Assembly: GCA_023146675.1 (NCBI GenBank)
Contig: JAGLBQ010000238.1
Span: 1-15,147 of the forward strand
Length of the DNA: 15,147 bases
Source of the DNA: Cocleimonas sp.
GTDB lineage: Bacteria; Pseudomonadota; Gammaproteobacteria; Thiotrichales; Thiotrichaceae
Direction: 5' to 3'
In this document: in pieces, positions 1-8,572 of the stretch
How positions within the stretch are numbered: position 1 is the first letter of the stretch
Layout: each line of letters opens with the position of its first letter
The notes under the pieces: model-generated
What the model was told of the DNA's origin: nothing
What the model saw: only the letters and a program-made list of their open reading frames with translations
Database searches by the model: none
Position numbers and translations under genes: made by a program

Positions 1-742
1 CTGGAATTTTATGCTTAATTTGTTCATGTAGCTCGGGCACTTTTGACCAATGCACCCCCTGTTTATAATGATGCGCCGTATGATAACCAAGGTTTCCTGT
101 GAATAAATTATACCAAGAATTGGTATTATTACGTGATGCAGCAAACTGGTCTTGTGTATCTAAATCTGAATGGTGATCATAGGTAGCATATGATGTATAA
201 ATCAGGCTACCTATCATGGGTAAAATAAAGACAAATAAAGCATTAAGTGGATTATAGAGTGTGGCAATAAAAAGAATAGCGAAGGTAATACTAGTATAAA
301 GGATAAATTGTTTTTGTTGTTTAGGATAGCTTTTCCCAACCAAAAAACCTCTAGGGTAGGCTGTCAGCGCAACGGTTAGCGTATATTCAAGCACTCCCAT
401 GAGTGTGCCATTATCCCTTTTCCAACGACTTTCATCCTTGCTCTGATCAAGGAAGTTACGGTGATGCCCATAGTTGTGATGCAACACCCAAAGATTAGTA
501 GTTACGCCTGTATGTAATGCGTAGAAAAATTCAAGAATTCGATTAAAGATATTGTTTTTAAAAACATGGCGATGCTGATGATGGTGATTCCAAGCGGATA
601 TGCACGCACGTGGTACTATCATCAGAAGAAAATAAGCAAATAAGAACAAGATGCTTTTTACACTAAAGAAAACAATAAAATCAAGAAGGGATAAACTGAG
701 GATAATGCTGACAGGTAGTTTATCAGCTGAAAAATTAAACAT
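1..742 (-). CDS. Membrane fatty acid desaturase, C-terminus cut by window edge
   Basis: An open reading frame starts with ATG at 742 and stays open to the window edge, giving 247 visible residues. It carries the three histidine clusters of membrane-bound di-iron fatty acid desaturases: NHHHQHRH at about residues 52-59, HHNYGHH at 88-94 and HTAHH at 221-225. Hydrophobic stretches lie at about 10-45 and 150-190, as expected for an integral inner-membrane enzyme. Such enzymes introduce double bonds into acyl chains using O2 and an external electron donor; the exact substrate and regiospecificity cannot be read from the sequence. AGG at about 10 nt before the ATG is a plausible ribosome binding site. 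It is the last minus-strand gene after a long gap downstream of polA, so it probably has its own promoter in 743-900. Only the final part of the protein is missing. The family call is firm, the subfamily is not. Confidence 0.86.
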   Translation of the reverse strand, partial: MFNFSADKLPVSIILSLSLLDFIVFFSVKSILFLFAYFLLMIVPRACISAWNHHHQHRHVFKNNIFNRILEFFYALHTGVTTNLWVLHHNYGHHRNFLDQSKDESRWKRDNGTLMGVLEYTLTVALTAYPRGFLVGKSYPKQQKQFILYTSITFAILFIATLYNPLNALFVFILPMIGSLIYTSYATYDHHSDLDTQDQFAASRNNTNSWYNLFTGNLGYHTAHHYKQGVHWSKVPELHEQIKHKIP

Positions 743-1226
743 TTAATGATTACCTATGGCTATATTGGTGATTTTGAACTTTAAAACTTTCGAGCATAGT
801 ACCGTACTACACTGCTAAAAAAGTTGATTTAACTCTGTCTATCCCTTAATAGTCATTATATTGAGAGCTTTGCGCGAAAGTATGAAGAGAGAAAAATGAG
901 CATTATTTTCCAAGTTCTTAGCAGAAACAAGGGGATTCAAGTCATTTTTATCGGCCATACTTTTTAAACAAAGTTCTTAATTTTGACAATGCTAGGATTT
1001 TAAATAAGAGTGCATATAAAAATATGCATGAAATCAACGCCCCGATTTAGATGATTTTTTGCCTTTGTTGCTAATCTTTATGGTCACATTATTTTTCAGG
1101 CACATTATATTTAGCAATAACTAGCAATAAGCTTAATGGCACAATAATAGCTTCTTTTTAAATTAATCGAAAATAAGGTATCCCCCTATAAATTCCAAGG
1201 AATCAGTAATTAGTTATCAAAAAATC
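743..1226. other. Gene-free AT-rich stretch upstream of the desaturase
   Basis: No convincing gene was found on either strand. The part next to 742 should contain the desaturase promoter, and a short palindrome, AGTACCGTACT, lies at 798-808. A direct repeat TAGCAATAA occurs at 1112-1120 and 1122-1130. A 39-codon minus-strand frame (958-839) was judged too short and featureless to call. Because the stretch abuts a decayed IS3 transposase end, part of it is probably decayed mobile-element sequence, but no recognisable coding segment remains. Confidence 0.5.
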
Positions 1227-1453
1227 ATGGCAACAAAAGCCAATCAGAGTCAATTAAACTTTGTCTCACCTGATGAACGTCATGCAGACTTGGATATACG
1301 GGTATTCTGGCTAAAAGAAGACTCGTATTAGAAGCAGCAAAGGAAGCCAAACCTCATCGCTGGTCTGGTAATATTAGGAATTGTGAACCCATTGGCGAGG
1401 TATTTTTAAACCCTGATAAGCCTAAAAATGTTGACCTAAATATGACGGGGTAA
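1227..1453 (+). pseudogene. C-terminal remnant of an IS3-family transposase (OrfB), frameshifted
   Basis: Two frames together reproduce the tail of IS3-family integrase-core transposases. The first (from 1227) gives QLNFVSPDERHADLDI. The second (from 1301 to the TAA at 1451-1453) gives GILAKRRLVLEAAKEA, then RWSGNIRNCEPIGEVFLNP. In intact relatives these segments are contiguous, with the RWSG.TRNW..I..V.LNP ending just before the stop. The switch between frames falls at about 1296-1301. Upstream, the expected W-Y-N...H.HS segment is only dimly visible in a third frame (TGG at 1228), so the remnant is damaged there too. The catalytic DDE core is absent. About 30 nt downstream, TGACAACTATCTTGACA at 1470-1486 resembles the type of sequence found near IS3-element right ends (inference). 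This is a dead insertion-sequence scar between polA and the desaturase. Confidence 0.8.
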
Positions 1454-1528
1454 ATATTCAACAAAAGAGTGACAACTATCTTGACAAACACCGCAATGGC
1501 TTATTTCCATTCACGGGCAGTCCGCTAC

Positions 1529-1547
1529 AAGCTGAACCTTTCACTCC
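1529..1547 (-). repeat. Short repeated motif, copy 1 (downstream of polA)
   Basis: Read on the minus strand, this stretch begins GGAGTGAAAGG and continues TTCAGCTT. It matches the sequence at 4779-4798 (GGAGTGAAAAGC then TTCAGCTT) with one substitution and one inserted base. Both copies lie just downstream of a stop codon. Copy 1 lacks the long inverted arm of copy 2. It could be a dispersed small repeat or a shared transcript-end element. Confidence 0.4.
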
Positions 1548-1558
1548 TTGTCTATCTA

Positions 1559-4306
1559 TCAATGCGCTTCATCCCAATTAACCCCTATCCCAACATCAAC
1601 AATCAATGGTACATCTAATTTAGCCGCATTAGTCATCCGCTGTATAATCTCTTTTTCAACCTGTTCTAGGTTATTTTCAGGCACTTCAAATACCAGTTCA
1701 TCATGCACTTGCATTATCATTTTAGTTTCCGCTTCCCGTTGCCAATATTCTTCACGCAGCCAGTCATTTACCGAGATCATGGCGAGTTTGATAATATCGG
1801 CTGCTGTTCCTTGCATCGGAGCGTTGATGGCGGTGCGTTCTGCGTAAGCTCGGCGCATTCCATTTCTGGCATTAATTTCTGGCAAATGTAAGCGACGACC
1901 AAATAAAGTTTCTACATAGCCTTGTTCGCGGGCTTTTTCGCGAGTACTTTGCATATAATCCTGCACGCCTTCGTAGCGAGCGAAGTATTTATTCACATAA
2001 TTTTGCGCTTCTTTACGTGAGACATTGAGCTGTTTCGCTAATCCAAATGCCGTCATACCGTAGATTAAACCAAAATTGACTGCTTTTGCGGCACGGCGCT
2101 GGTCTTTTTCTACCTCTTCTAAATCCACTTCAAATATTTCTGTGGCAGTGGCTGCATGGATGTCTTTTCCTGCGGCAAAAGCACTGAGTAATCCTTTATC
2201 GCCTGATAAATGCGCCATGATGCGTAGTTCTATTTGTGAATAATCAGCAGCCAATATTTTTTTACCTTGTGGTGCAATAAAGGCTTGACGAATACGACGA
2301 CCCTCAGCGGTGCGCACGGGGATATTTTGCAAGTTAGGCTCAGCTGATGAAAGGCGACCTGTTGCAGTTACGGCTTGATGATAGGAGGTATGAATACGCC
2401 CCGTGTGATCATTTATCTGTTTGGGCAGTTTATTGATATAGGTTGATCTCAACTTGCTCAAACCACGGTGTTCTAATAATAAACGCGGTACTTCATGCGC
2501 TACAGCCAATTCATTCAACACATCTTCAGCAGTAGAGGGCTGTCCTTTCGGTGTTTTACGAATGATGGGAAGATTTAATTTATCCTCTGCAAAAAATATT
2601 TCTTGAATCTGTTTAGGGGATGATAAATTAAATTCTTCACCTGCTAGATCATAAATGGTTGCTTTTAATTCCTTCAAAGTAGCGGTGACTTCTGTGCTTT
2701 GCCCTGCCAGCATCTCTGCATCAATCAAGACACCATTACGTTCTATTTCAGATAAAACCCTTATAAGGGGAATTTCTATTTCACGATATAATTTTTCTTG
2801 CTGATTTAATGGTTTTAAACGCCTCCAAAAATAAGTGTGTAGACGCATTGCCATATCCGCATCTTCCGCAGCATAAGGTGATGCTTGCTCTAAATCAATT
2901 TGATTAAAAGTGAGTTGTTTTTTCCCCCTGCCTGCAATATCTGTGAATTTCACCGTTTCATGTTCAAGATATTTTTTGCACAAGGTATCCATATCATGGC
3001 GATTAGCTGCGGAGTCCAAAATATAAGATTGCAGCATGGTGTCATGCACTATGCCTTTTAATTCAATGCCATGATTTAATAATACACTGCGATCATATTT
3101 CAGATTTTGCCCTACTTTTAATACAGTAGGATCTTCTAATAAGGGCTTGAGTTTAACCAGTGTTTGTTGACGATTAAGCTGCGGTGGTGCACCTACATAA
3201 TCATGTGCTAAGGGTAAATAAGTGGCTACTCCTGGCTTTGTTGAAAAAGACAGCCCAACAATCTCCGCATTCATATAGTTCAAACTGGTAGTTTCAGTGT
3301 CAAAAGCAAATAATTTAGCCACCTGTAAATCGGCGATACATTGGTCTAACTGCGCTTCAATCAGGATCGTTTGATAATCAACTTCGGTGATTTTTTCCAG
3401 CTTTGGTACATCTTCAAGCTCCTCAACGACTTCAATTTTTTCATCACTCGATTCTTGCAAGTTTCTAAGTCGGGTACGCATTCCATATTGTTGATATAAC
3501 TCAACTAAGCGCGGCGTATTAACCTTGCTAAAACAAAGCGACTCAGGGGAGCAATCTAAATCCAGATCACAAATGATCGTTACTAACTGATAAGACAGGG
3601 GTAAGTGATCCAATGATTCACGTAAATACTCCCCTACTTTGCCCTTAAACTTATCTGCATTCTCCATTACATTTTCTAGCGAACCATATTCATTAAGCCA
3701 TTTAACTGCTGTTTTAGGCCCTACTTTTGGTACACCTGGAATATTATCCGAGGTATCTCCCATCAGAGTTAAATAGTCCCGAATACGCTCAGGTGGCACA
3801 CCGTATTTATCAGTCACCCCTTGAATATCATGATAGCTTTTAGACATGGTATTGATGAGATGCACATCATCCGTCACTAGTTGCGCCATATCTTTATCAC
3901 CTGTGGAGATAATCACCTTGCCATCATAACGACTTGCTAATGTGCCAATAACATCATCTGCCTCCACATCAGGGACAATCATTAAGGGATACCCTTGCGC
4001 TCTGATAATTTCCAGCAGTGGCTCTATCTGGTCACGTAACTCATCAGGCATGGGAGGACGATTTGCCTTGTAATCAGCATAAAGATCATTGCGAAAGGTC
4101 TTTCCTTTAGCATCAAATACCACCGACATATGCTCAGGATTATAGGTTTTACGCAGACTATCAAGCATACTCAACACACCATGAATAGCATTGGTACGCA
4201 TTCCATCTGGGGCTGTCAATGGTGCTTTAACACCGTAAAAGGCGCGGAATAAATAGGATGATCCATCTACTAATATTAAGGGTTTGCGGGTATTTTTATC
4301 ATACAT
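1559..4306 (-). CDS. polA: DNA polymerase I
   Basis: A 915-residue protein (E. coli PolA has 928) with all three domains. Residues 1 to about 290 are the 5'-3' flap exonuclease, with LILVDGSSYLFRA near the start, VEADDVIG at 114-121, STGDKD at 134-139 and GDTSDNIPGVPKVGPKTA at about 183-200. The 3'-5' proofreading domain appears active: D336 and E338 in FDTETT, D405 in NLKYD, and Y478/D482 in YAAEDAD. The polymerase domain has motif A DYSQIELR with D688, motif B with K741 in RRAAKAVNFGLIYG, and motif C MQVHDELVFEV with D869. It fills repair gaps and removes RNA primers. The ATG at 4306 gives the family's usual N-terminus, although no clear ribosome binding site precedes it. It is transcribed alone, divergent from the DUF1840 gene 121 nt away, and its 3' end faces the IS3 remnant. 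Confidence 0.98.
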   Translation of the reverse strand: MYDKNTRKPLILVDGSSYLFRAFYGVKAPLTAPDGMRTNAIHGVLSMLDSLRKTYNPEHMSVVFDAKGKTFRNDLYADYKANRPPMPDELRDQIEPLLEIIRAQGYPLMIVPDVEADDVIGTLASRYDGKVIISTGDKDMAQLVTDDVHLINTMSKSYHDIQGVTDKYGVPPERIRDYLTLMGDTSDNIPGVPKVGPKTAVKWLNEYGSLENVMENADKFKGKVGEYLRESLDHLPLSYQLVTIICDLDLDCSPESLCFSKVNTPRLVELYQQYGMRTRLRNLQESSDEKIEVVEELEDVPKLEKITEVDYQTILIEAQLDQCIADLQVAKLFAFDTETTSLNYMNAEIVGLSFSTKPGVATYLPLAHDYVGAPPQLNRQQTLVKLKPLLEDPTVLKVGQNLKYDRSVLLNHGIELKGIVHDTMLQSYILDSAANRHDMDTLCKKYLEHETVKFTDIAGRGKKQLTFNQIDLEQASPYAAEDADMAMRLHTYFWRRLKPLNQQEKLYREIEIPLIRVLSEIERNGVLIDAEMLAGQSTEVTATLKELKATIYDLAGEEFNLSSPKQIQEIFFAEDKLNLPIIRKTPKGQPSTAEDVLNELAVAHEVPRLLLEHRGLSKLRSTYINKLPKQINDHTGRIHTSYHQAVTATGRLSSAEPNLQNIPVRTAEGRRIRQAFIAPQGKKILAADYSQIELRIMAHLSGDKGLLSAFAAGKDIHAATATEIFEVDLEEVEKDQRRAAKAVNFGLIYGMTAFGLAKQLNVSRKEAQNYVNKYFARYEGVQDYMQSTREKAREQGYVETLFGRRLHLPEINARNGMRRAYAERTAINAPMQGTAADIIKLAMISVNDWLREEYWQREAETKMIMQVHDELVFEVPENNLEQVEKEIIQRMTNAAKLDVPLIVDVGIGVNWDEAH

Positions 4307-4344
4307 ATTAAGAAGGCTACACGGGGATAAAGAGGAGGACTGTT

Positions 4345-4360
4345 ATAGCATATTTGCTAT
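4345..4360. repeat. Small hairpin in the polA / DUF1840 divergent region
   Basis: ATAGCA-TATT-TGCTAT forms a perfect 6-bp stem with a 4-base loop, roughly 40-55 nt upstream of the polA start. It could be an operator or a 5' leader structure; nothing more specific can be supported. An AGGAGG at 4333-4338 on the plus strand is not followed by a usable start codon. Confidence 0.35.
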
Positions 4361-4427
4361 TGAAGTATGTGTGTAATCTATAGTATATCTACGGATATCT
4401 ACTCTAAAGAAACAAATGAAGAATATA

Positions 4428-4754
4428 ATGTTAATACAATTCACCTGCAAAACAGCTTCCACCGTCTCTATGCATGAGAACGATGCAAAACGAATGCTCA
4501 AGCTAATGAATCAAAGTGGAAAAATCCCTAGCGCATTACAATCTAAAGATGCCCAAAAAGCATTAGATGACTTACAGCAAGGGCTAAGCATAACAGCGAA
4601 CAAGGATCAAGATAGCCATAAAGAGAAGGATGACATTAGCCTTAATACACGTGCATATCCTCTTATTCAACTACTTAAACATGCGGCAGAGAAAGAAGAG
4701 TATGTGATGTGGGATTATGAGAGTGGTTTATCAAATTTATTATTTAAGGGCTGA
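4428..4754 (+). CDS. DUF1840-family small cytosolic protein
   Basis: A protein of 108 residues (112 if the upstream in-frame ATG at 4416 is used). Family members typically begin MLI.F..KA and carry a D-A-K-R-(M/L)-L segment, then a charged linker, then a closing RAYPL..ML / V.W pattern. All are visible here: MLIQFTCK, NDAKRMLKLM, TRAYPLIQLLKHA and YVMWDYE. The start at 4428 was chosen because it matches the usual family N-terminus; GAAGA lies just upstream. The protein has no signal peptide or membrane segment and its function is not known for the family. The lysine/aspartate-rich middle (about residues 55-72) is probably flexible. It is a single-gene unit divergent from polA, ending in a hairpin region shared with convergent ppsA. 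Confidence 0.8.
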   Translation: MLIQFTCKTASTVSMHENDAKRMLKLMNQSGKIPSALQSKDAQKALDDLQQGLSITANKDQDSHKEKDDISLNTRAYPLIQLLKHAAEKEEYVMWDYESGLSNLLFKG

Positions 4755-4763
4755 GGCTAGCCT
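4754..4763. repeat. Perfect 10-bp palindrome at the DUF1840 stop
   Basis: AGGCTAGCCT is self-complementary and overlaps the end of the DUF1840 reading frame. Flanking GGG (4748-4750) and CCC (4766-4768) could extend it imperfectly. It may contribute to transcript-end structure, or it may be chance. Confidence 0.3.
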
Positions 4764-4778
4764 GTCCCTTCCTTTATT

Positions 4779-4833
4779 GGAGTGAAAAGCTTCAGCTTTT
4801 TATGCCTGACTTAAAAACTAATATTTTCACTCC
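4779..4833. terminator. Nested inverted repeats between convergent DUF1840 and ppsA genes
   Basis: A perfect 10-bp inverted repeat, GGAGTGAAAA at 4779-4788 and TTTTCACTCC at 4824-4833, encloses a 35-nt loop. Inside it, AAAAGC-TTCA-GCTTTT at 4785-4800 forms a compact hairpin ending in a run of T on the plus strand. The position between two convergent stop codons (4754 and 4851) fits a bidirectional transcription terminator. The inner stem is short and AT-rich, so its efficiency is uncertain. The left arm resembles the motif at 1529-1547, which leaves open a tiny mobile or repeat element of about 55 bp bounded by the 10-bp arms. Confidence 0.55.
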
Positions 4834-4850
4834 TATACTTTGTGTACTCT

Positions 4851-7214
4851 CTACTGGGCTAAATACAACCAAGTATCAACGACCGTATCAGGATTAAGTG
4901 AAATGGACGTGATTTTTTGCTCCAATAACCATTCCGCAAAATCGGGGTAATCTGATGGTCCCTGTCCGCAAATTCCTATATATTTTCCTTGCTTATGGCA
5001 GGCGCTTATTGCCATTCCCAGCATTTTTTTCACTGCTAGATTGCGCTCATCAAATAAATGCGCAATTAGCCCTGAGTCTCTATCTAATCCCAGCGTTAAT
5101 TGAGTCATATCATTGGAGCCAATGGAAAAACCATCAAAATACTCTAAAAACTCTTCTGCCAATACGGCATTGGATGGTAACTCGCACATCATCATGATTT
5201 TTAGCCCATCTTCACCGCGCTTTAAACCATTGCTTGCTAATAGCTCAATAACTTGTTCTGCTTCTTCTAATGTGCGGCAAAATGGAATCATTATTTGTAG
5301 ATTCTTTAATCCCATGTCATGACGGACACGTTTTATTGCCTCACACTCTAATTCAAAGCATTCATGAAACTCATCGGATAAATAACGTGATACCCCACGA
5401 TAACCAATCATGGGGTTTTCTTCATGCGGTTCAAAAAGATTACCTGCTAATAAATTGGCGTATTCATTGGTTTTAAAATCTGAGAGTCGCACAATCACAT
5501 CTTTTGGTGAAAATGCAGCCGCTAAGGTGCTAATGCCTTCAACTAATTTTTCTCTATAAAAACTAACAGGATCAGCATAGGCAGCAGTTCTGACGAGAAT
5601 TTGTTGTTTAATATTCTCAGGTAAGTTTTCATATTCAAGCAGTGCTTTAGGGTGTATGCCAATCATATTATTAATAATGAATTCCAGCCGCGCTAAACCC
5701 ACACCTGCATTGGGAATCTGTGCAAAGGAGAAAGCACGCGATGGATTCCCTACATTCATCATAATTTTTACGGGCAGATCGGGCAGATTGCCTGTGTCTG
5801 TCTTGGTATGTTCAAACTCAAGCTTGCCCGCATAGACAATTCCCGTATCGCCTTCTGCGCAGGATGCCGTTACTTGCTGTCCATTAAGGATTTCACGTGT
5901 CGCATTACCACAGCCAACAATCGCTGGAACGCCTAATTCGCGTGCAATAATTGCCGCATGGCAGGTGCGCCCTCCACGATTCGTCACTATTGCTGAGGCA
6001 CGTTTCATAATTGGCTCCCAGTCTGGATCGGTCATATCAGTAACTAAAACATCACCTTCTTGCACCTCATCCATTTGCTCAACACTAGCAATCACCTTTG
6101 CCACACCCTGCCCTATGCGTTGTCCTATTGAGCGTCCTTCAACCAGTTTTTCTCCGTGTTCTTTTAATTGATAGCGTTCAATAATACTGCCTGTATTCTG
6201 ACTTTCGACTGTTTCAGGACGGGCTTGTACGATATAGATTTTATTATTACCGCCATCTAGCGCCCATTCGATATCCATTGGGCGACCATAATGCTTTTCT
6301 ATACTAAGTGCTTGTCGTGATAGTTCTTCGATTTGTTGATCATTGATACAGAATTTATTTCTACGCTGCTGATCTACATCGCGTGTTAAACACGATTTAT
6401 CATGCTCAACGTCATCCGAAAAAACCATTTCAATGGCTTTTTCGCCCAGTTGACGCTTTAAAATAGCAGGTCGCCCTGCTTCTATTCCAGGTTTATAGAC
6501 ATTGAATTCATCAGGGTTAACCGCCCCCTGCACCACGGTTTCACCTAATCCATAAGCACCTGTGATAAAAATTGAATCACGAAAACCTGATTCTGTATCA
6601 AGGGTAAACATCACTCCAGACGCACCTAAATCACTGCGCACCATTTTTTGAATGCCAGCAGAAAGTAATACCTCAGAATGATCAAAATCTTGGTGGACAC
6701 GATAGGAGATGGCACGATCATTATAGAGTGAAGCAAAGACTTCTTTTATTGCGGCAATAATGGCATCTAAGCCTCGTACATTTAGAAATGTCTCTTGCTG
6801 ACCTGCAAAAGAAGCATCGGGTAAATCTTCTGCAGTTGCTGATGAACGTACTGCTACGGTCAATTCATCCCCAGATTCTTTGAGCATTTGTTGATATGCG
6901 ATTGTGATATCATCCAATAAATCTTGTTGCAAACTAGCATCCATTATCCACGACCTAATCATAGAGCCTACTTTTGATAGCTCACCAATATCATTAACAT
7001 CTAAATTGTTAAGCGATGCATTAATGTGCTCTAGTAATTTATTCTCTGTTAAAAAACCATGATAAGCATGCGTCGTTGTAGCAAAACCATTGGGAACAGA
7101 TACACCCATAGTGGATAAATGACTAATCATTTCACCAAGTGATGCATTTTTTCCACCAACATGTTTGACATCGCTCATTCCAAGCTTATTAAACCAAATG
7201 ATATTCTTGCTCAT
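4851..7214 (-). CDS. ppsA: Phosphoenolpyruvate synthase (pyruvate, water dikinase)
   Basis: Converts pyruvate + ATP + water to phosphoenolpyruvate + AMP + phosphate, the entry step of gluconeogenesis from C3 compounds. The call is a 787-residue protein (E. coli 792). The frame extends upstream to an ATG at 7259, but the start at 7214 (MSKNIIWFNKLGMSDV) matches the family N-terminus and precedes the conserved GGKNASLGEMI. The N-terminal ATP-grasp domain shows AVRSSATAEDLPDASFAGQ and the DIEWA...IVQARPET end. The swivelling phosphohistidine domain has GGRTCHAAIIARELG with the catalytic His at about residue 419. The C-terminal PEP/pyruvate TIM barrel has GVGLARLEF, MCELPSNA, GSNDMTQLTLGLDRDSG and the catalytic Cys in GICGQGPSD. 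The gene stands alone, divergent from zapE. In E. coli the divergent neighbour is the bifunctional regulator ppsR, which is not present here. Confidence 0.97.
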   Translation of the reverse strand: MSKNIIWFNKLGMSDVKHVGGKNASLGEMISHLSTMGVSVPNGFATTTHAYHGFLTENKLLEHINASLNNLDVNDIGELSKVGSMIRSWIMDASLQQDLLDDITIAYQQMLKESGDELTVAVRSSATAEDLPDASFAGQQETFLNVRGLDAIIAAIKEVFASLYNDRAISYRVHQDFDHSEVLLSAGIQKMVRSDLGASGVMFTLDTESGFRDSIFITGAYGLGETVVQGAVNPDEFNVYKPGIEAGRPAILKRQLGEKAIEMVFSDDVEHDKSCLTRDVDQQRRNKFCINDQQIEELSRQALSIEKHYGRPMDIEWALDGGNNKIYIVQARPETVESQNTGSIIERYQLKEHGEKLVEGRSIGQRIGQGVAKVIASVEQMDEVQEGDVLVTDMTDPDWEPIMKRASAIVTNRGGRTCHAAIIARELGVPAIVGCGNATREILNGQQVTASCAEGDTGIVYAGKLEFEHTKTDTGNLPDLPVKIMMNVGNPSRAFSFAQIPNAGVGLARLEFIINNMIGIHPKALLEYENLPENIKQQILVRTAAYADPVSFYREKLVEGISTLAAAFSPKDVIVRLSDFKTNEYANLLAGNLFEPHEENPMIGYRGVSRYLSDEFHECFELECEAIKRVRHDMGLKNLQIMIPFCRTLEEAEQVIELLASNGLKRGEDGLKIMMMCELPSNAVLAEEFLEYFDGFSIGSNDMTQLTLGLDRDSGLIAHLFDERNLAVKKMLGMAISACHKQGKYIGICGQGPSDYPDFAEWLLEQKITSISLNPDTVVDTWLYLAQ

Positions 7215-7393
7215 ATTTAGATCTCGGTTTGGGGTAATTTTATAAAACCATAAAATCATAGAACATTAATTAATCTAAAGTGATCAAAAGACCGTAGATA
7301 AACTATATTCAATAGATACTATTAACCTCGATATAGGGTTATATATTATATTAGTAGTAAACTATAAAAATCGCTTATAATTCTGAGTAAGAC
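7215..7393. promoter_or_regulatory. Divergent ppsA / zapE promoter region
   Basis: This is a strongly AT-rich 179-nt gap between two divergent starts. A consensus-like -10 hexamer TATAAT lies at 7376-7381 on the plus strand, with a weak TTAGTA at 7351-7356 at a 19-nt spacing. Used as written, it would place transcription start only a few bases from the zapE ATG, so it may be fortuitous or yield a near-leaderless transcript. No palindrome resembling a known operator was recognised. Confidence 0.35.
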
Positions 7394-8548
7394 ATGAAAC
7401 TAACCAACTCTTCCATTGCTACTCTTGAAAAAGAGAATATTAATAATTTTCTAATGGAAAGTTATCAAATTAGTATTGATTCAGGGGAGTTAGAGGCTGA
7501 TCCCTTTCAGCAACAGGCTATTTTAGAATTACAGTCCATTTATAACACTGTACTAACATTGGCCAATTCAATAAATCATCATTTTTTAAAACATTTCCTA
7601 ACTTCTTTTAGCAGTAAGCCAAAACCTATTAAAAAAGGACTCTATCTTTGGGGTGGTGTTGGACGTGGTAAAACACTATTGGTTGATTATTTTTTTAATC
7701 TAGTACCAACGGATAAAAAACTACGCTTACATTTTCATCGTTTTATGCAATTGGTACATGAAGAACTTAGTGCGTTAAAACATATTGAAGATCCTTTAAA
7801 AATAGTTGCTAAAAAGTTAGCCAATAGAGTTGATCTGCTTTGTTTGGATGAAATACATGTTAATGATATTACTGATGCCATGTTACTCGGAAAATTATTT
7901 GAATATTTATTTGAAAATGAGATTATTTTAGTCACTACATCCAATTATCAGCCAAATGATTTATATAAAAATGGCTTACAACGTGAGCGCTTTATTCCTG
8001 CTATTCAACTCCTAAAAAAATATACTAATGTCGTTCAAATGGGCGGCAATGAAGACTACCGCTTAAAAACACTAGAAAAAAGTGCTGTCTATCATATTGC
8101 TAGCGATGCAATATCGGAATCTCATTTACAATCATATTTTCACCAAATTGCGGCGATAGAACTGCATCAAGATAGAAATGATATTATTATCAAGCAACGC
8201 AGACTTCCTGTAAAAATGTGGGCTGATGGCGTTGTCTGGTTTGATTTTAATCAGATATGCAATACCGCACGCTCAACCGCCGACTATATCCAAATTGCCA
8301 ATATTTTCCATACTGTTTTAATCTCAGACATACCGATTATGGATGCATCAATGGATGATATTGCACGCCGCTTTGTTAATATGATGGATGAGTTTTATGA
8401 TCTGCGGGTGAATTTAATTGTATCTGCACAAGCAGTGCCTGAGAGGCTTTATACCGGTAAGCGTTTGCAGTTTGAGTTTGAACGCACTGCCAGCAGATTA
8501 CGAGAAATGCAGACTGAAAAATACATGGCAGTTAAACATTTGTCTTAA
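7394..8548 (+). CDS. zapE: Cell division / AFG1-type ATPase ZapE
   Basis: A 384-residue P-loop ATPase, close to the usual length of the AFG1/ZapE family. Walker A is GGVGRGKT at residues 87-94 and Walker B is LLCLDEIHV at about 148-156. The sensor-1/family signature TTSNYQPNDLYKNGLQRERF spans about 181-200. The family's conserved 'HFHRFM' (113-118) follows the P-loop helix, and the C-terminal ERTASRLREMQ fits other ZapE proteins. In E. coli ZapE associates with the divisome and modulates FtsZ rings, notably at low oxygen. The mitochondrial relative Afg1 acts in quality control of respiratory subunits. Here it is followed by sdhC on the same strand; a link between afg1-type genes and sdh or mdh loci is seen in other proteobacteria. 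GAG sits 6 nt before the ATG. The N-terminal part is AT-rich. Confidence 0.93.
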   Translation: MKLTNSSIATLEKENINNFLMESYQISIDSGELEADPFQQQAILELQSIYNTVLTLANSINHHFLKHFLTSFSSKPKPIKKGLYLWGGVGRGKTLLVDYFFNLVPTDKKLRLHFHRFMQLVHEELSALKHIEDPLKIVAKKLANRVDLLCLDEIHVNDITDAMLLGKLFEYLFENEIILVTTSNYQPNDLYKNGLQRERFIPAIQLLKKYTNVVQMGGNEDYRLKTLEKSAVYHIASDAISESHLQSYFHQIAAIELHQDRNDIIIKQRRLPVKMWADGVVWFDFNQICNTARSTADYIQIANIFHTVLISDIPIMDASMDDIARRFVNMMDEFYDLRVNLIVSAQAVPERLYTGKRLQFEFERTASRLREMQTEKYMAVKHLS

Positions 8549-8572
8549 AAAATGAGAATTCTTATTTCTCCA

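Noticed and set aside
839..958. A 39-codon minus-strand frame starting with ATG at 958
   Set aside because: Short, without recognisable motif or good ribosome binding site, in a region next to decayed IS sequence.
1548..1891. Plus-strand frames of 60-100 codons opposite the polA 3' end
   Set aside because: Antisense shadows of a strongly conserved polymerase domain, with no protein-like features.
4333..4415. AGGAGG on the plus strand suggesting a gene between polA and the DUF1840 gene
   Set aside because: The ATG downstream (about 4376) is followed within two codons by a stop, and no other start is at a usable distance.
8555..8571. GAGAA...TTCTC hairpin after zapE as a terminator
   Set aside because: A 5-bp stem only and no T run; zapE-sdhC read-through remains possible.
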